DNA of 64,000 nt from Flavobacterium sp. (lineage in GTDB: Bacteria > Bacteroidota > Bacteroidia > Flavobacteriales > Flavobacteriaceae): assembly GCA_023251135.1 (NCBI GenBank), contig JAHEZJ010000016.1:57549-121548 (forward strand), given 5' to 3'. The notes beneath the pieces were generated by a model that was not told where the DNA came from, ran no database searches, and worked only from the letters and a program-made list of their open reading frames with translations. This document shows positions 8,557 through 16,248 of this stretch, piece after piece. The number at the start of each line of letters is the position of its first letter. The first letter of the stretch is position 1. The translations under genes were made by a program, and so were the position numbers.

Positions 8557-9258
8557 ATGTTGTACTCCGCTTTCATATTTGGATTAATCAGCAGCTTACA
8601 CTGTATCGGAATGTGTGGTCCAATTGCAATGATGTTGCCTGTAGACCGTCAGAATGAAGCCAAAAAGGTAACTCAGATGATTACCTATCATTTAGGACGA
8701 TTAACCGCTTACGCCACCATCGGACTGATTTTTGGATTGTTGGGAAGAGGATTCTTTTTGGCCGGACTTCAGCAAAAAATGTCCATTTTTATTGGCCTGG
8801 CAATGATAGTCGTTGTTTTGGTTCCGGAGAAAGTCTTCTCCAAATACAACTTTTCGAAACCAGTTTATAAAGTAATCTCCAGGATAAAATCGAGCTTGGG
8901 CAATCAATTTAAAGACCGTAGCTATAAATCTCTTTTTACGATAGGGTTGTTGAATGGCTTTCTGCCTTGCGGAATGGTTTATGTAGCCTTGTTTGGAGCT
9001 ATTGCCATGCAAAGCGCCAGTTTGGGAGTGCTGTACATGCTGCTGTTTGGATTGGGCACTGTACCGCTTATGACCCTTGTAGTATATGTAAATTCGTTGA
9101 TCAAACTTCCCTTTAGAAATAAAATACAAAAAGCAATCCCTTATGTTGCTGTGGTCATTGGTGTTTTATTTATCCTTAGAGGTCTAGGCTTAGGGATTCC
9201 TTATATTTCCCCATCTAATATGAGTTTGTTTGTTCAGTCGACTCCTAACTGTCATTAA
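8557..9258 (+). CDS. TauE/SafE-like (cytochrome biogenesis type) membrane protein
   Basis: This 233-aa protein has about six predicted membrane helices. It starts with LHCIGMCGPIAM, a conserved cysteine motif (C-x3-CG) in the first helix, and has a partner NGFLPCGMVYVAL motif in the middle; the two halves look like a repeated unit. This pattern fits the 'sulfite exporter TauE/SafE' proteins that sit next to cco genes in many bacteria and resemble CcdA/DsbD membrane domains. A role in copper handling or thiol chemistry during cbb3 assembly is inferred from the neighbourhood; the sulfite exporter name is probably misleading here. Its stop codon overlaps the convergent hemN stop by 4 bp. It follows the cco terminator, so it may need its own promoter. 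Confidence 0.8.
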   Translation: MLYSAFIFGLISSLHCIGMCGPIAMMLPVDRQNEAKKVTQMITYHLGRLTAYATIGLIFGLLGRGFFLAGLQQKMSIFIGLAMIVVVLVPEKVFSKYNFSKPVYKVISRIKSSLGNQFKDRSYKSLFTIGLLNGFLPCGMVYVALFGAIAMQSASLGVLYMLLFGLGTVPLMTLVVYVNSLIKLPFRNKIQKAIPYVAVVIGVLFILRGLGLGIPYISPSNMSLFVQSTPNCH

Positions 9259-10619
9259 ACAGTCATTGAGAATAGGTTTGTTTCGGGAGATTTTCTTTTT
9301 AAGTGCAAATCAAAAGCCATACAGATATTACGAACAAAAGGTCGGCCAGCTTCGGTAATGCTAATTTTATCTTCTTCAATTATAAGTAATGCGTCGCTTT
9401 CCATTTCTTTTAAATCCGATAAAACAGTTGGGATTTCTTTAAAATATAAAGAGGCATCAGCCCATGAAGTTTCAAATTCACAGGTTAAATTTAAAATGTG
9501 TTTTCGAATTATTAAATCTTCATCATCCAGAATGTGACCTTTTACAACCGGTAATTTACCGCATTCCAACAATTGATAATACTCTTCCAGAGTTTTGGTG
9601 TTTTGAGCAAAGCTATACCAGCTGTCGCTAATAGACGAAACACCCAGACCTATCATCAACTGTGTTTTTGAAGCACTGTAGCCCATAAAATTGCGATGTA
9701 ATTCTTTATTTTGAGCTGCTTTGTACAAACTATCCGTTGCAAAAGCAAAATGATCCATACCAATTTCATGATAACCATTTTGAGCAAGCAATTGTTTACC
9801 CACCTCATATAGTTTTCTTTTTTCGGCATCCTTTGGAATATTTTCATCATTAAATCCACGTTGACCATTTCCTTTGATCCAGGGCACATGCGCATAACTG
9901 TAAAAAGCCAGACGATCCGGTTTTAATGAGTTTGTTTTCTCCACCGTATCAATAATATTTTCGACAGTCTGAAAGGGAAGGCCAAATATAATGTCGTGGC
10001 CAATAGAAGTATACCCTATCTCTTTTGCCCACAAGGTAACTTTGGCAACATTGTGAAAAGGCTGAATGCGATGAATCGCCTTTTGAACTTTCGCTGCATA
10101 ATCCTGAACGCCAAAACTAACCCTGCGAAAACCTAAATCGTATAATTTTTTAAGCTGTTCGTAGGTGGTATTGTTAGGATGGCCTTCAAAACTAAACTCA
10201 TGATTTTCGGCTTTTTGAGCACTATTGAAAATACCATTAATGAGTTGTTCCAGGTTGTTTTTGGAGAAAAAGGTCGGAGTTCCTCCTCCTAAGTGAATCT
10301 CTTTTATAATTGGCTTCTCCGGAAGTAAAGTACAGTAAAGGCTCCATTCTTTTAAAAGCGCTTTAATATAAGTTTCTTCCACAGCGTGATTTTTTGTAAT
10401 TCGTTTGTTGCACCCGCAAAAAGTGCACAAGCTTTCACAAAAGGGTAAGTGAATGTATAAACTGATTCCGTTTTGTGAATTGCTTTCTGCAAAAGCCCTT
10501 TGTAATGATGTCACCCATTTTTGCTCGTTAAAATTACTTTCATTCCAATAAGGAACGGTTGGATAACTGGTATAACGCGGACCGGGAACATTGTATTTCT
10601 GTGTCAGTGAAATTTTCAT
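9255..10619 (-). CDS. hemN: Oxygen-independent coproporphyrinogen III dehydrogenase
   Basis: This 454-aa radical SAM enzyme converts coproporphyrinogen III to protoporphyrinogen IX without oxygen in haem synthesis. It begins MKISLTQKYNVPGPRYTSYPTVPYW, typical of HemN. The radical SAM cysteines are C61, C65 and C68, with the extra HemN cysteine C70 (CESLCTFCGC), and GGGTPTF follows. An in-frame extension upstream to 10745 is unlikely because it would run through the promoter palindrome and encodes a non-homologous cysteine-rich stretch. The gene lies opposite the cco cluster and shares its regulatory motif, consistent with haem supply for cbb3 oxidase at low oxygen. Its stop overlaps the convergent TauE/SafE-like gene. 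Confidence 0.94.
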   Translation of the reverse strand: MKISLTQKYNVPGPRYTSYPTVPYWNESNFNEQKWVTSLQRAFAESNSQNGISLYIHLPFCESLCTFCGCNKRITKNHAVEETYIKALLKEWSLYCTLLPEKPIIKEIHLGGGTPTFFSKNNLEQLINGIFNSAQKAENHEFSFEGHPNNTTYEQLKKLYDLGFRRVSFGVQDYAAKVQKAIHRIQPFHNVAKVTLWAKEIGYTSIGHDIIFGLPFQTVENIIDTVEKTNSLKPDRLAFYSYAHVPWIKGNGQRGFNDENIPKDAEKRKLYEVGKQLLAQNGYHEIGMDHFAFATDSLYKAAQNKELHRNFMGYSASKTQLMIGLGVSSISDSWYSFAQNTKTLEEYYQLLECGKLPVVKGHILDDEDLIIRKHILNLTCEFETSWADASLYFKEIPTVLSDLKEMESDALLIIEEDKISITEAGRPFVRNICMAFDLHLKRKSPETNLFSMTV

Positions 10620-10640
10620 AAAAAAGGATTTTTGGATACT

Positions 10641-10684
10641 CAAAATTAGAATACCGACACCAAAAATAAAATGACAAATATCAT
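10641..10684 (-). promoter_or_regulatory. FNR-type palindrome plus -7 box upstream of hemN
   Basis: On the minus strand ATGATATTTGTCAT (10684 to 10671) is followed by TAATTTTG (10648 to 10641), an exact TAnnTTTG -7 box. The distance from palindrome centre to -7 box is 29.5 bp, identical to the ccoS promoter. The predicted transcript starts near 10634, about 15 bp before the hemN start codon. Two such arrangements with the same sequence and spacing are unlikely to be chance. Confidence 0.7.
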
Positions 10685-10742
10685 ATATAAAAAAAGAGAC
10701 CCATTTTGAGCTACAGTAAGAACACAAGTATAAAAAGTAACA

Positions 10743-10845
10743 CAAATTGCACGGATTGTCACCAATTTGTTTGTGGAATTCATTTCACAAACAAGGTTAA
10801 CGTATTAAAATTTGTGCAAATTCGTGGAATTTGTGTTCAGACTGT
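10743..10845. repeat. Degenerate intergenic repeat (TTCGTGGAATTTGTG type)
   Basis: This AT-rich stretch holds several degenerate copies of words such as AATTTGTTTGTGGAATTCAT and AAATTCGTGGAATTTGTG. A related ATTCGTGGATTCGTGGC lies at 59340-59356. The pieces look like decayed copies of a dispersed short repeat. No coding potential was seen. Confidence 0.35.
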
Positions 10846-10886
10846 AGCCCATTTTGAGCCTCTTTTAGTGAATTAATTAACTAACA

Positions 10887-11357
10887 TTAAATAGAATCCT
10901 GAATGATTTTAAGCCATTTTTTGGCAAACATATGATCCTGATAAGCGCTTATTTGTTTGATGCGGTCATCGTCGAAATCATAGAATGCAATTGTAATTTT
11001 TTTAGAAGTTTCTCTGTCCAGAAATTCAAAATCAATTTTTAATATAGTGTCTGAGTTTCCGTCAGTGGTCAGTACTAGTTTACAGGAAGAGACACTTCTT
11101 AGGTCAACATAAGTTGATTCTTCCTGATTTGGATTGAAGTTCATCAGGATAAATTTTCTGTTTTTCTGATCGATCGTCAGCGTTTTATTGCTTTGAGATT
11201 CTGTCAGATCAAAGTCTTCCGGATGAGTTGGATTGAATTTCTTTTTTATGTTTAAGATTTTTGTTTTGCTTGCAGCGCTTGATCTGGCTGAAAAATAAAT
11301 AGGAATGGCTACTATGATGGCGATCACAATACCAATTATGGTTACACTCGTTTCCAT
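10887..11357 (-). CDS. Hypothetical membrane-anchored protein
   Basis: This 156-aa protein starts with one membrane helix (residues about 4-22, TSVTIIGIVIAIIVAIPIYF) followed by a basic stretch and a roughly 110-residue soluble domain that ends KKWLKIIQDSI. The soluble part alternates beta-type stretches with acidic turns (FEFLDRETSKKITIAFYDFDDDRI). I do not recognise the family. It is probably anchored in the inner membrane with the domain in the cytoplasm, since positive charges follow the helix. It appears monocistronic. Confidence 0.7.
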   Translation of the reverse strand: METSVTIIGIVIAIIVAIPIYFSARSSAASKTKILNIKKKFNPTHPEDFDLTESQSNKTLTIDQKNRKFILMNFNPNQEESTYVDLRSVSSCKLVLTTDGNSDTILKIDFEFLDRETSKKITIAFYDFDDDRIKQISAYQDHMFAKKWLKIIQDSI

Positions 11358-11470
11358 TTTTGATGTAAAATTTGATAAATTAGTATGAAATAATAAACTG
11401 TTTTCGGGATGAAAACGGCTTATAGATTTGGAAAAGAAAAGTCTTCTCCGCTAGAATTTCATAAAGTAAT

Positions 11471-11818
11471 CTACCAGAAAAAATGGAAGGGATAGAGCAT
11501 TAAAAGAACCTTTTTGCTCTGGGTGTTGAATTGACTGGCAAAGTTTGAGACTGTATGTGCAGCCTGATGTTGTGGAATAACGACCAATATAGAGTCAAAC
11601 CACTTAAGTAAGGCGGGATGATTGGTTTTGATATTTCCTACCAGATTATAACCCGCTTGTGGCTGTATAAAAGCCAAAGAATCGGTATAGTCAATAGAAA
11701 ACGTAGTATCCGCCTTTTTGCTTTCCGTTTTTTCAATAGCAGCTTCGTTTGCCTGAGCAGCAAAAAATGCGATGATCAAAAGTGATGCAAATATAATGGC
11801 CTTACGAATCCAATTCAT
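11471..11818 (-). CDS. Hypothetical exported small protein
   Basis: This 115-aa protein has a clear signal peptide (MNWIRKAIIFASLLIIAFFAAQA, cleavage probably near residue 22) and a short mature part rich in Ala, Gln and aromatic residues, ending YPFHFFW. I do not recognise it. The aromatic C-terminus is unusual for a soluble protein but could be a membrane-associating end. It stands alone between an unknown membrane protein gene and doxX-like. Confidence 0.55.
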   Translation of the reverse strand: MNWIRKAIIFASLLIIAFFAAQANEAAIEKTESKKADTTFSIDYTDSLAFIQPQAGYNLVGNIKTNHPALLKWFDSILVVIPQHQAAHTVSNFASQFNTQSKKVLLMLYPFHFFW

Positions 11819-11893
11819 GGTCGCGAATTTAACTCTTAAAAGACAATTAAATAAATTTTAAAGGATTAATTAACTTTAAAAAAGGACTAATTA

Positions 11894-11933
11894 TTTTATC
11901 CTCAACATTTAATTGGTGCAGTTGAGGATAAAA
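11894..11933 (-). terminator. Hairpin downstream of the DoxX-like gene
   Basis: A perfect 13-bp stem TTTTATCCTCAAC/GTTGAGGATAAAA with a 14-nt loop lies 5 bp past the DoxX-like stop codon. The U tract is inside the stem end rather than after it, so it is a probable but not textbook terminator. Confidence 0.55.
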
Positions 11934-11938
11934 CAAAG

Positions 11939-12361
11939 TTATTGTTGCATTTTGAAATAATAATCAGCTGAGTGTTTTCCGCTTCCGTAGAATAAAAAGA
12001 ATACACAAACCAGCAAAACTACAATAGCAAGAATTAAGCTTTCGGAATGCATGTGTCCCATAAAATTAATCAGAATGGCCCCAAAAAGGATGGGCAATTG
12101 AGCAGCTATTGCCCAACGGGTGAGTAACCCAAAAACAATCATGATACCACCAATCATATGGGCTGGTGCTATATAATGTAATAAAAACATTCCACCACCA
12201 AACTTGTCAATGGGAGAAATTAAATCATGCAGATATTGAACATTCGTTACAAATGAAACTCCTTTCATAAATAAAAAAATCCCCAATACAATACGTACTA
12301 AATCTACAGGTAAATAAGTGTGCGAATTCGCCCATTTATTTAAACTTTTTACATTTTCCAT
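11939..12361 (-). CDS. DoxX family membrane protein
   Basis: This 140-aa protein has four predicted helices. The patterns LVRIVLGIFLFMKGVSFV near the N-terminus and HYIAPAHMIGGIMIVFGLLTRWAIAAQLPILFG in the middle fit the DoxX/DoxD family (quinol-oxidase-associated or oxidoreductase-linked membrane proteins). Its exact role is unknown. It is transcribed alone and followed by a hairpin at 11894-11933. Confidence 0.8.
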   Translation of the reverse strand: MENVKSLNKWANSHTYLPVDLVRIVLGIFLFMKGVSFVTNVQYLHDLISPIDKFGGGMFLLHYIAPAHMIGGIMIVFGLLTRWAIAAQLPILFGAILINFMGHMHSESLILAIVVLLVCVFFLFYGSGKHSADYYFKMQQ

Positions 12362-12484
12362 GATACTACGTGATTAAAAATTACCCACTAAAGTTACTGA
12401 TTTTTAATGATATATTTATTTTTAAGTAACTGAAAATAAGTTTTTTACTTTTAATTTAACGTATTTATAAGAATGATTGAAAAT

Positions 12485-14113
12485 CTAAACCTGTATCACA
12501 CCCAAATTGAATGGTTTTTGAATCGGAGCGTGGTTGGCCGCTTCAATTCCCATAGAAATCCAGGTACGGGTGTCTAAAGGGTCAATGATAGCATCGGTCC
12601 ACAATCTTGAAGCCGCATAATACGGAGAAGTTTGTGCGTCGTAACGCGCTTTTATTTTATTAAACAATTCCGTCTCTTTTTCTTCGTCTACGATTTCTCC
12701 TTTTGCTTTTAGTGAAGAAGCTTCGATTTGAGCAAGCACTTTTGCAGCCTGAGTTCCACCCATAACAGCAAGTTCTGCACTTGGCCAGGCAAAAATTAAT
12801 CTCGGATCATAGGCTTTCCCACACATTGCGTAGTTTCCGGCTCCGTAAGAGTTTCCAACAATAACGGTAAATTTAGGAACAACCGAATTGCTCACCGCAT
12901 TCACCATTTTAGCACCGTCTTTGATGATTCCGCCATGTTCTGACTTTGATCCCACCATAAAACCGGTAACATCCTGTAAAAAAACTAAAGGTATTTTCTT
13001 CTGATTGCAATTGGCAATAAAACGAGTGGCTTTATCAGCGCTATCCGAATAAATTACGCCTCCAAACTGCATTTCTCCTTTTTTCGTTTTCACTACTTTT
13101 CTCTGGTTGGCTACAATCCCAACAGCCCAACCGTCAATTCTGGCATATCCCGTGATCAGCGACTGACCGTAACCTTCTTTGTAGGCTTCAAATTCTGAAT
13201 TGTCAACCAAACGATTGATGATCTCCATCATATCGTATTGCTCGTTTCTTGCTTTTGGCAAAATTCCGTAGATATCTTTAGGTTCCAAGGCAGGTTTTTC
13301 GGCTTTGATGCGGCTGTAACCGGCCTTGTCAAAATCACCAATTTTGTCTACGATGTTTTTTATTTTTTCAAGGGCATCTTTATCGTCTTTGGCTTTGTAA
13401 TCGGTAACACCTGAGATTTCGCAGTGTGTTGTGGCGCCACCTAAAGTTTCATTGTCGATGGTTTCTCCAATTGCAGCTTTAACCAAATAACTTCCTGCAA
13501 GGAAAATACTTCCGGTTTTGTCCACAATTAAAGCCTCGTCACTCATGATAGGCAGGTAGGCACCTCCGGCAACACAGCTTCCCATTACGGCAGCAATTTG
13601 GGTGATTCCCATGCTGCTCATTTGGGCATTGTTTCTGAAAATTCTTCCGAAGTGTTCTTTATCAGGGAAAATTTCATCCTGAAGCGGTAAATAAACACCG
13701 GCACTGTCTACTAAATAAATGATGGGTAATCTGTTTTCCATAGCAATTTCCTGTGCACGCAGGTTTTTCTTTCCGGTAATAGGAAACCAGGCACCGGCTT
13801 TTACAGTAGCATCATTGGCTACCACAATGCATTGTTTTCCTCTGATGTATCCTATTTTAATGACAACTCCTCCAGACGGACAGCCGCCATGTTCCGCATA
13901 CATTCCTTCTCCAACGAAACCTCCAATCTCAATGCTTTTCGAATTTTCATCCAGCAGGTAGTCAATACGTTCACGTGCGGTCATTTTACCTTCGGCATGT
14001 AGCTTTTCAATGCGTTTTTCGCCTCCGCCCAATTTTACTTTGGCAAATTTGTGTTTTAATTCAGAAAGTAGTAATTTATTGTGATCTTCGTTTTTATTGA
14101 AGTTTAAATCCAT
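12485..14113 (-). CDS. Acyl-CoA carboxylase beta subunit (methylcrotonyl-CoA carboxylase type)
   Basis: This 542-aa carboxyltransferase moves the carboxyl group from biotin to an acyl-CoA. It has the two crotonase-like halves of the family: the first with EHGGCPSGG and VMGSCVAGGAYLPIMSDE, the second with FLQDVTGFMVGSKSEHGGIIKDGAKM and NSYGAGNYAMCGKAYDPR. These motifs, particularly GSIFLAG..LVKAAIGE and the FMVG segment, resemble methylcrotonyl-CoA carboxylase beta more than propionyl-CoA carboxylase beta, which would suggest leucine degradation. The biotin-carrying alpha subunit is not in the window, so substrate assignment is tentative. A CCACAT...ATGTGG inverted repeat lies about 60 bp upstream. 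Confidence 0.85.
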   Translation of the reverse strand: MDLNFNKNEDHNKLLLSELKHKFAKVKLGGGEKRIEKLHAEGKMTARERIDYLLDENSKSIEIGGFVGEGMYAEHGGCPSGGVVIKIGYIRGKQCIVVANDATVKAGAWFPITGKKNLRAQEIAMENRLPIIYLVDSAGVYLPLQDEIFPDKEHFGRIFRNNAQMSSMGITQIAAVMGSCVAGGAYLPIMSDEALIVDKTGSIFLAGSYLVKAAIGETIDNETLGGATTHCEISGVTDYKAKDDKDALEKIKNIVDKIGDFDKAGYSRIKAEKPALEPKDIYGILPKARNEQYDMMEIINRLVDNSEFEAYKEGYGQSLITGYARIDGWAVGIVANQRKVVKTKKGEMQFGGVIYSDSADKATRFIANCNQKKIPLVFLQDVTGFMVGSKSEHGGIIKDGAKMVNAVSNSVVPKFTVIVGNSYGAGNYAMCGKAYDPRLIFAWPSAELAVMGGTQAAKVLAQIEASSLKAKGEIVDEEKETELFNKIKARYDAQTSPYYAASRLWTDAIIDPLDTRTWISMGIEAANHAPIQKPFNLGVIQV

Positions 14114-14169
14114 AATATTTTAATGTTTTAACAAAATAGTGTTGGCTAATTTACAAAATCAATTGAAAC

Positions 14170-14192
14170 CCACATAATAAATATCATGTGGA
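14170..14192. promoter_or_regulatory. Inverted repeat upstream of the acyl-CoA carboxylase gene
   Basis: CCACAT and ATGTGG arms flank a 10-bp AT-rich core about 60 bp upstream of the carboxylase start codon. It could be a regulator-binding site. No TAnnTTTG box with the spacing seen at the cco and hemN promoters is present, so I do not include it in that regulon. Confidence 0.3.
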
Positions 14193-14275
14193 TATGAAAT
14201 AAAATTGAGGTGCTGCTCTTCCGGAATTAAATGCCTTTTTAGAAGAAATAAAGGGTGTATTTATGAAGTGTGCAT

Positions 14276-14306
14276 AAAAAAACCAGAAGCTGCCTTCTGG
14301 TTTTTT
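14276..14306 (-). terminator. Terminator downstream of lpxD (bidirectional)
   Basis: A CCAGAAG/CTTCTGG stem (14283-14289 and 14294-14300) with a CTGC loop is flanked by A and T runs on both sides. It sits 18 bp past the lpxD stop and could act on either strand. Confidence 0.8.
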
Positions 14307-14323
14307 AGGGTATATTGTTTGGT

Positions 14324-15322
14324 TTATTTTTTAGAATCGCCAACCATTCGTTTTAGAATCGCCCATTGTTTTAAAGCGTCACGAGCTTCTACAGCAGGAT
14401 AGCCTAACATGGTTTTTCCGGCAGCAACATCACAGATCACTCCTGAACCTGCTCCAACTACTGCACCATCGCCAATAGTGGTGTGGTCTTTTATTGAAGC
14501 ACTTCCTCCAATGATAACACCGTTTCCTAAAGTTACAGAACCGGCAAGACCACTGTTTCCGGCCATGATACAAAATTTACCTAATTTACTATTATGTCCG
14601 ATTTGTACTAAGTTGTCAATTTTACAGCCGTCTCCCACAATAGTCGAGCTGAATTTTCCACGGTCTACGCAGGTATTGGCACCAATCTCAACGCAGTTTC
14701 CAATAATTACATTTCCAATTTGCGGAATTTTTACCAGTCCTTTTTCATTGCAGGGACGGAATCCAAAACCGTCTGCACCAATTGTTGCATTCGGATGAAT
14801 GATGCAATCGTTACCAATATGACAACGCTCACGTACCACTGTCCCTGACCAGATAATAGTGTTTTTTCCAACAGTCGATTCGTCAAGAATGGTCACATTT
14901 GGATAAATAGTGGCATGAGCACCAATGGTTACTTTTGGGCCAATGTAGCAGCCGGCGCCAATTTTTGCGCCTTCACCAATAATGGCGGTTTCATCGACAG
15001 TAGCGGTTTTGTGAATATTAGTGTGAAATATTGGGGTAGGTGGGGCAAAAAGGGCTAAAATTTGTGACATGGCTAAATCGGCATTCTTTACTTTGATGAA
15101 GGCACGATTTTCCCCTGGCTCTATTGAAATATCTTCGTTAACTACTGCAATCGATGCATTTGAAGTTGACCAGTATTTTTCATATTTTTTGTTTCCTATA
15201 AACGAAATTTCTGAAGTTGTCGCTTTTTCTAGTTGCTCTGTGGCTGTAATGCTTTGCGAAGTAGTGCCGTAGATTACGCCATTGATTACTTCGTTAATTT
15301 CTTGAATTGAATAGGATTTCAT
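14324..15322 (-). CDS. lpxD: UDP-3-O-acylglucosamine N-acyltransferase
   Basis: This 332-aa enzyme adds the N-linked acyl chain in lipid A synthesis. The N-terminal roughly 100 residues form the uridine-binding domain (FIGNKKYEKYW). They are followed by a left-handed beta-helix of hexapeptide repeats (IGEGAKIGAGCYIGPKVTIG and many more). The active-site histidine lies in QIGHNSKLGKFC, and GNSGLAGSVTLGNGV follows. Length and motif order are normal. Bacteroidota often have a second LpxD-like gene; only this one is in the window. Confidence 0.92.
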   Translation of the reverse strand: MKSYSIQEINEVINGVIYGTTSQSITATEQLEKATTSEISFIGNKKYEKYWSTSNASIAVVNEDISIEPGENRAFIKVKNADLAMSQILALFAPPTPIFHTNIHKTATVDETAIIGEGAKIGAGCYIGPKVTIGAHATIYPNVTILDESTVGKNTIIWSGTVVRERCHIGNDCIIHPNATIGADGFGFRPCNEKGLVKIPQIGNVIIGNCVEIGANTCVDRGKFSSTIVGDGCKIDNLVQIGHNSKLGKFCIMAGNSGLAGSVTLGNGVIIGGSASIKDHTTIGDGAVVGAGSGVICDVAAGKTMLGYPAVEARDALKQWAILKRMVGDSKK

Positions 15323-15676
15323 TTAATGAATGTAATAGATTATAGGGTTAATTTTTCCCAAATAAAATCAATTAGATTTTAATTACCTAATATTATTTTT
15401 GGGTTTATTGAAATATGTTTAAAATAATAGCTTAAATATTACAATATTAACATTTTAACAGACGATCTGTTAATGGTCTTTTAGTTTGTGTTAAGGTAGT
15501 GCTGCTGGTTTTTTGATACGAATGTAGAGGGATTCGATTTGAATTTGGAACTTAAAAATAATAGTAAATTATTGGTAAGTAGTGGTTTACAAATATAATA
15601 TAAATCTTTTAAAAAAAATGCATGGGGTAAAAAAAAATCGATTCGCTTTGTTGAAAGGAATCGATTTTTATTTTTT
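15323..15676. other. Intergenic region between lpxD and msrB
   Basis: This 354-bp AT-rich gap holds the presumed lpxD promoter region and the msrB terminator at 15631-15670. No open reading frame with coding character was seen. Confidence 0.5.
15631..15670 (-). terminator. Terminator downstream of msrB
   Basis: The AAAAATCGATTC/GAATCGATTTTT stem with a 13-nt loop and A/T-rich flanks lies 7 bp past the msrB stop codon and has a T tract on the minus strand. Confidence 0.8.
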
Positions 15677-16123
15677 TTAATCTTTTATTTTAGAAAGAGA
15701 AATGGCGTTAATGCAATAGCGCAAACCGCTGGGTTCCGGACCATCAGGAAAGACGTGCCCTAAATGTGCATCACAGGTATTACAGACTACTTCAACGCGG
15801 ATCATTCCGTACGATTTGTCGGCATGGTATCCAATAGCATTTTCTTTTAAAGGTTGTGTAAAGGAGGGCCAGCCTGTTCCGGATTCGAATTTCTCGGAAG
15901 CATCAAAAAGCAAAGTTCCGCAGCATTTACACTCATAGATTCCGGGATCGAACAAACTGCAGAGCTCAGAACTGAAAGATCTTTCGGTGCCTTTCAATCG
16001 TGTTACCTGAAATTCTTCCGGTGTTAGAAGCTGTTTCCATTCTTCTTCTGTTTTTTCTACTCGTTTTTCCGGAATCGGATTTCCTTTATTGGTAAAACGA
16101 ATTACATCTGCCCATTTTATCAT
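15677..16123 (-). CDS. msrB: Peptide-methionine (R)-S-oxide reductase
   Basis: This 148-aa enzyme repairs methionine-R-sulfoxide in proteins. The zinc-binding cysteines are in CKCCG (residues 65-68) and CNTC (114-117), and the catalytic cysteine is C137 in LRYCINAIS. GTGWPSF and HLGHVFPDGP are the usual substrate-site motifs. There is no signal peptide, so it acts in the cytoplasm. It ends in a terminator and is followed upstream by a repeat-rich spacer before prfB. Confidence 0.94.
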   Translation of the reverse strand: MIKWADVIRFTNKGNPIPEKRVEKTEEEWKQLLTPEEFQVTRLKGTERSFSSELCSLFDPGIYECKCCGTLLFDASEKFESGTGWPSFTQPLKENAIGYHADKSYGMIRVEVVCNTCDAHLGHVFPDGPEPSGLRYCINAISLSKIKD

Positions 16124-16135
16124 AACTTTTTTTTT

Positions 16136-16245
16136 AAAGTTCTCAGTTTTCAGTCTCAGTTTTCAGTCACAGTCTTCAGTTTACTGTGACTGCAAACTAA
16201 GCATTCAGTTTACTGCGACTGCAAACTGCGACTGAATACTATAAA
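16136..16245. repeat. Short direct repeats between prfB and msrB
   Basis: Words of the CAGTTTTCAGTC and CAGTTTACTGYGACTGCAAACT type are repeated with small variations over about 110 bp. The two longer copies are imperfect palindromes (CAGTTT... AAACTG). The stretch looks like slippage-prone intergenic sequence and has no coding potential. Confidence 0.5.
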
Positions 16246-16248
16246 GAA

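Noticed and set aside
10620-10745. N-terminal extension of HemN
   Set aside because: The extra 42 codons are not HemN-like and cover the palindrome and -7 box; the accepted start gives the usual HemN beginning.
14174-14187. A fourth FNR-type site upstream of the acyl-CoA carboxylase
   Set aside because: ATAATAAATATCAT is close to the motif but no TAnnTTTG box lies at the 29-31 bp spacing seen at the other promoters, and it sits inside a larger CCACAT/ATGTGG repeat that may serve another regulator.
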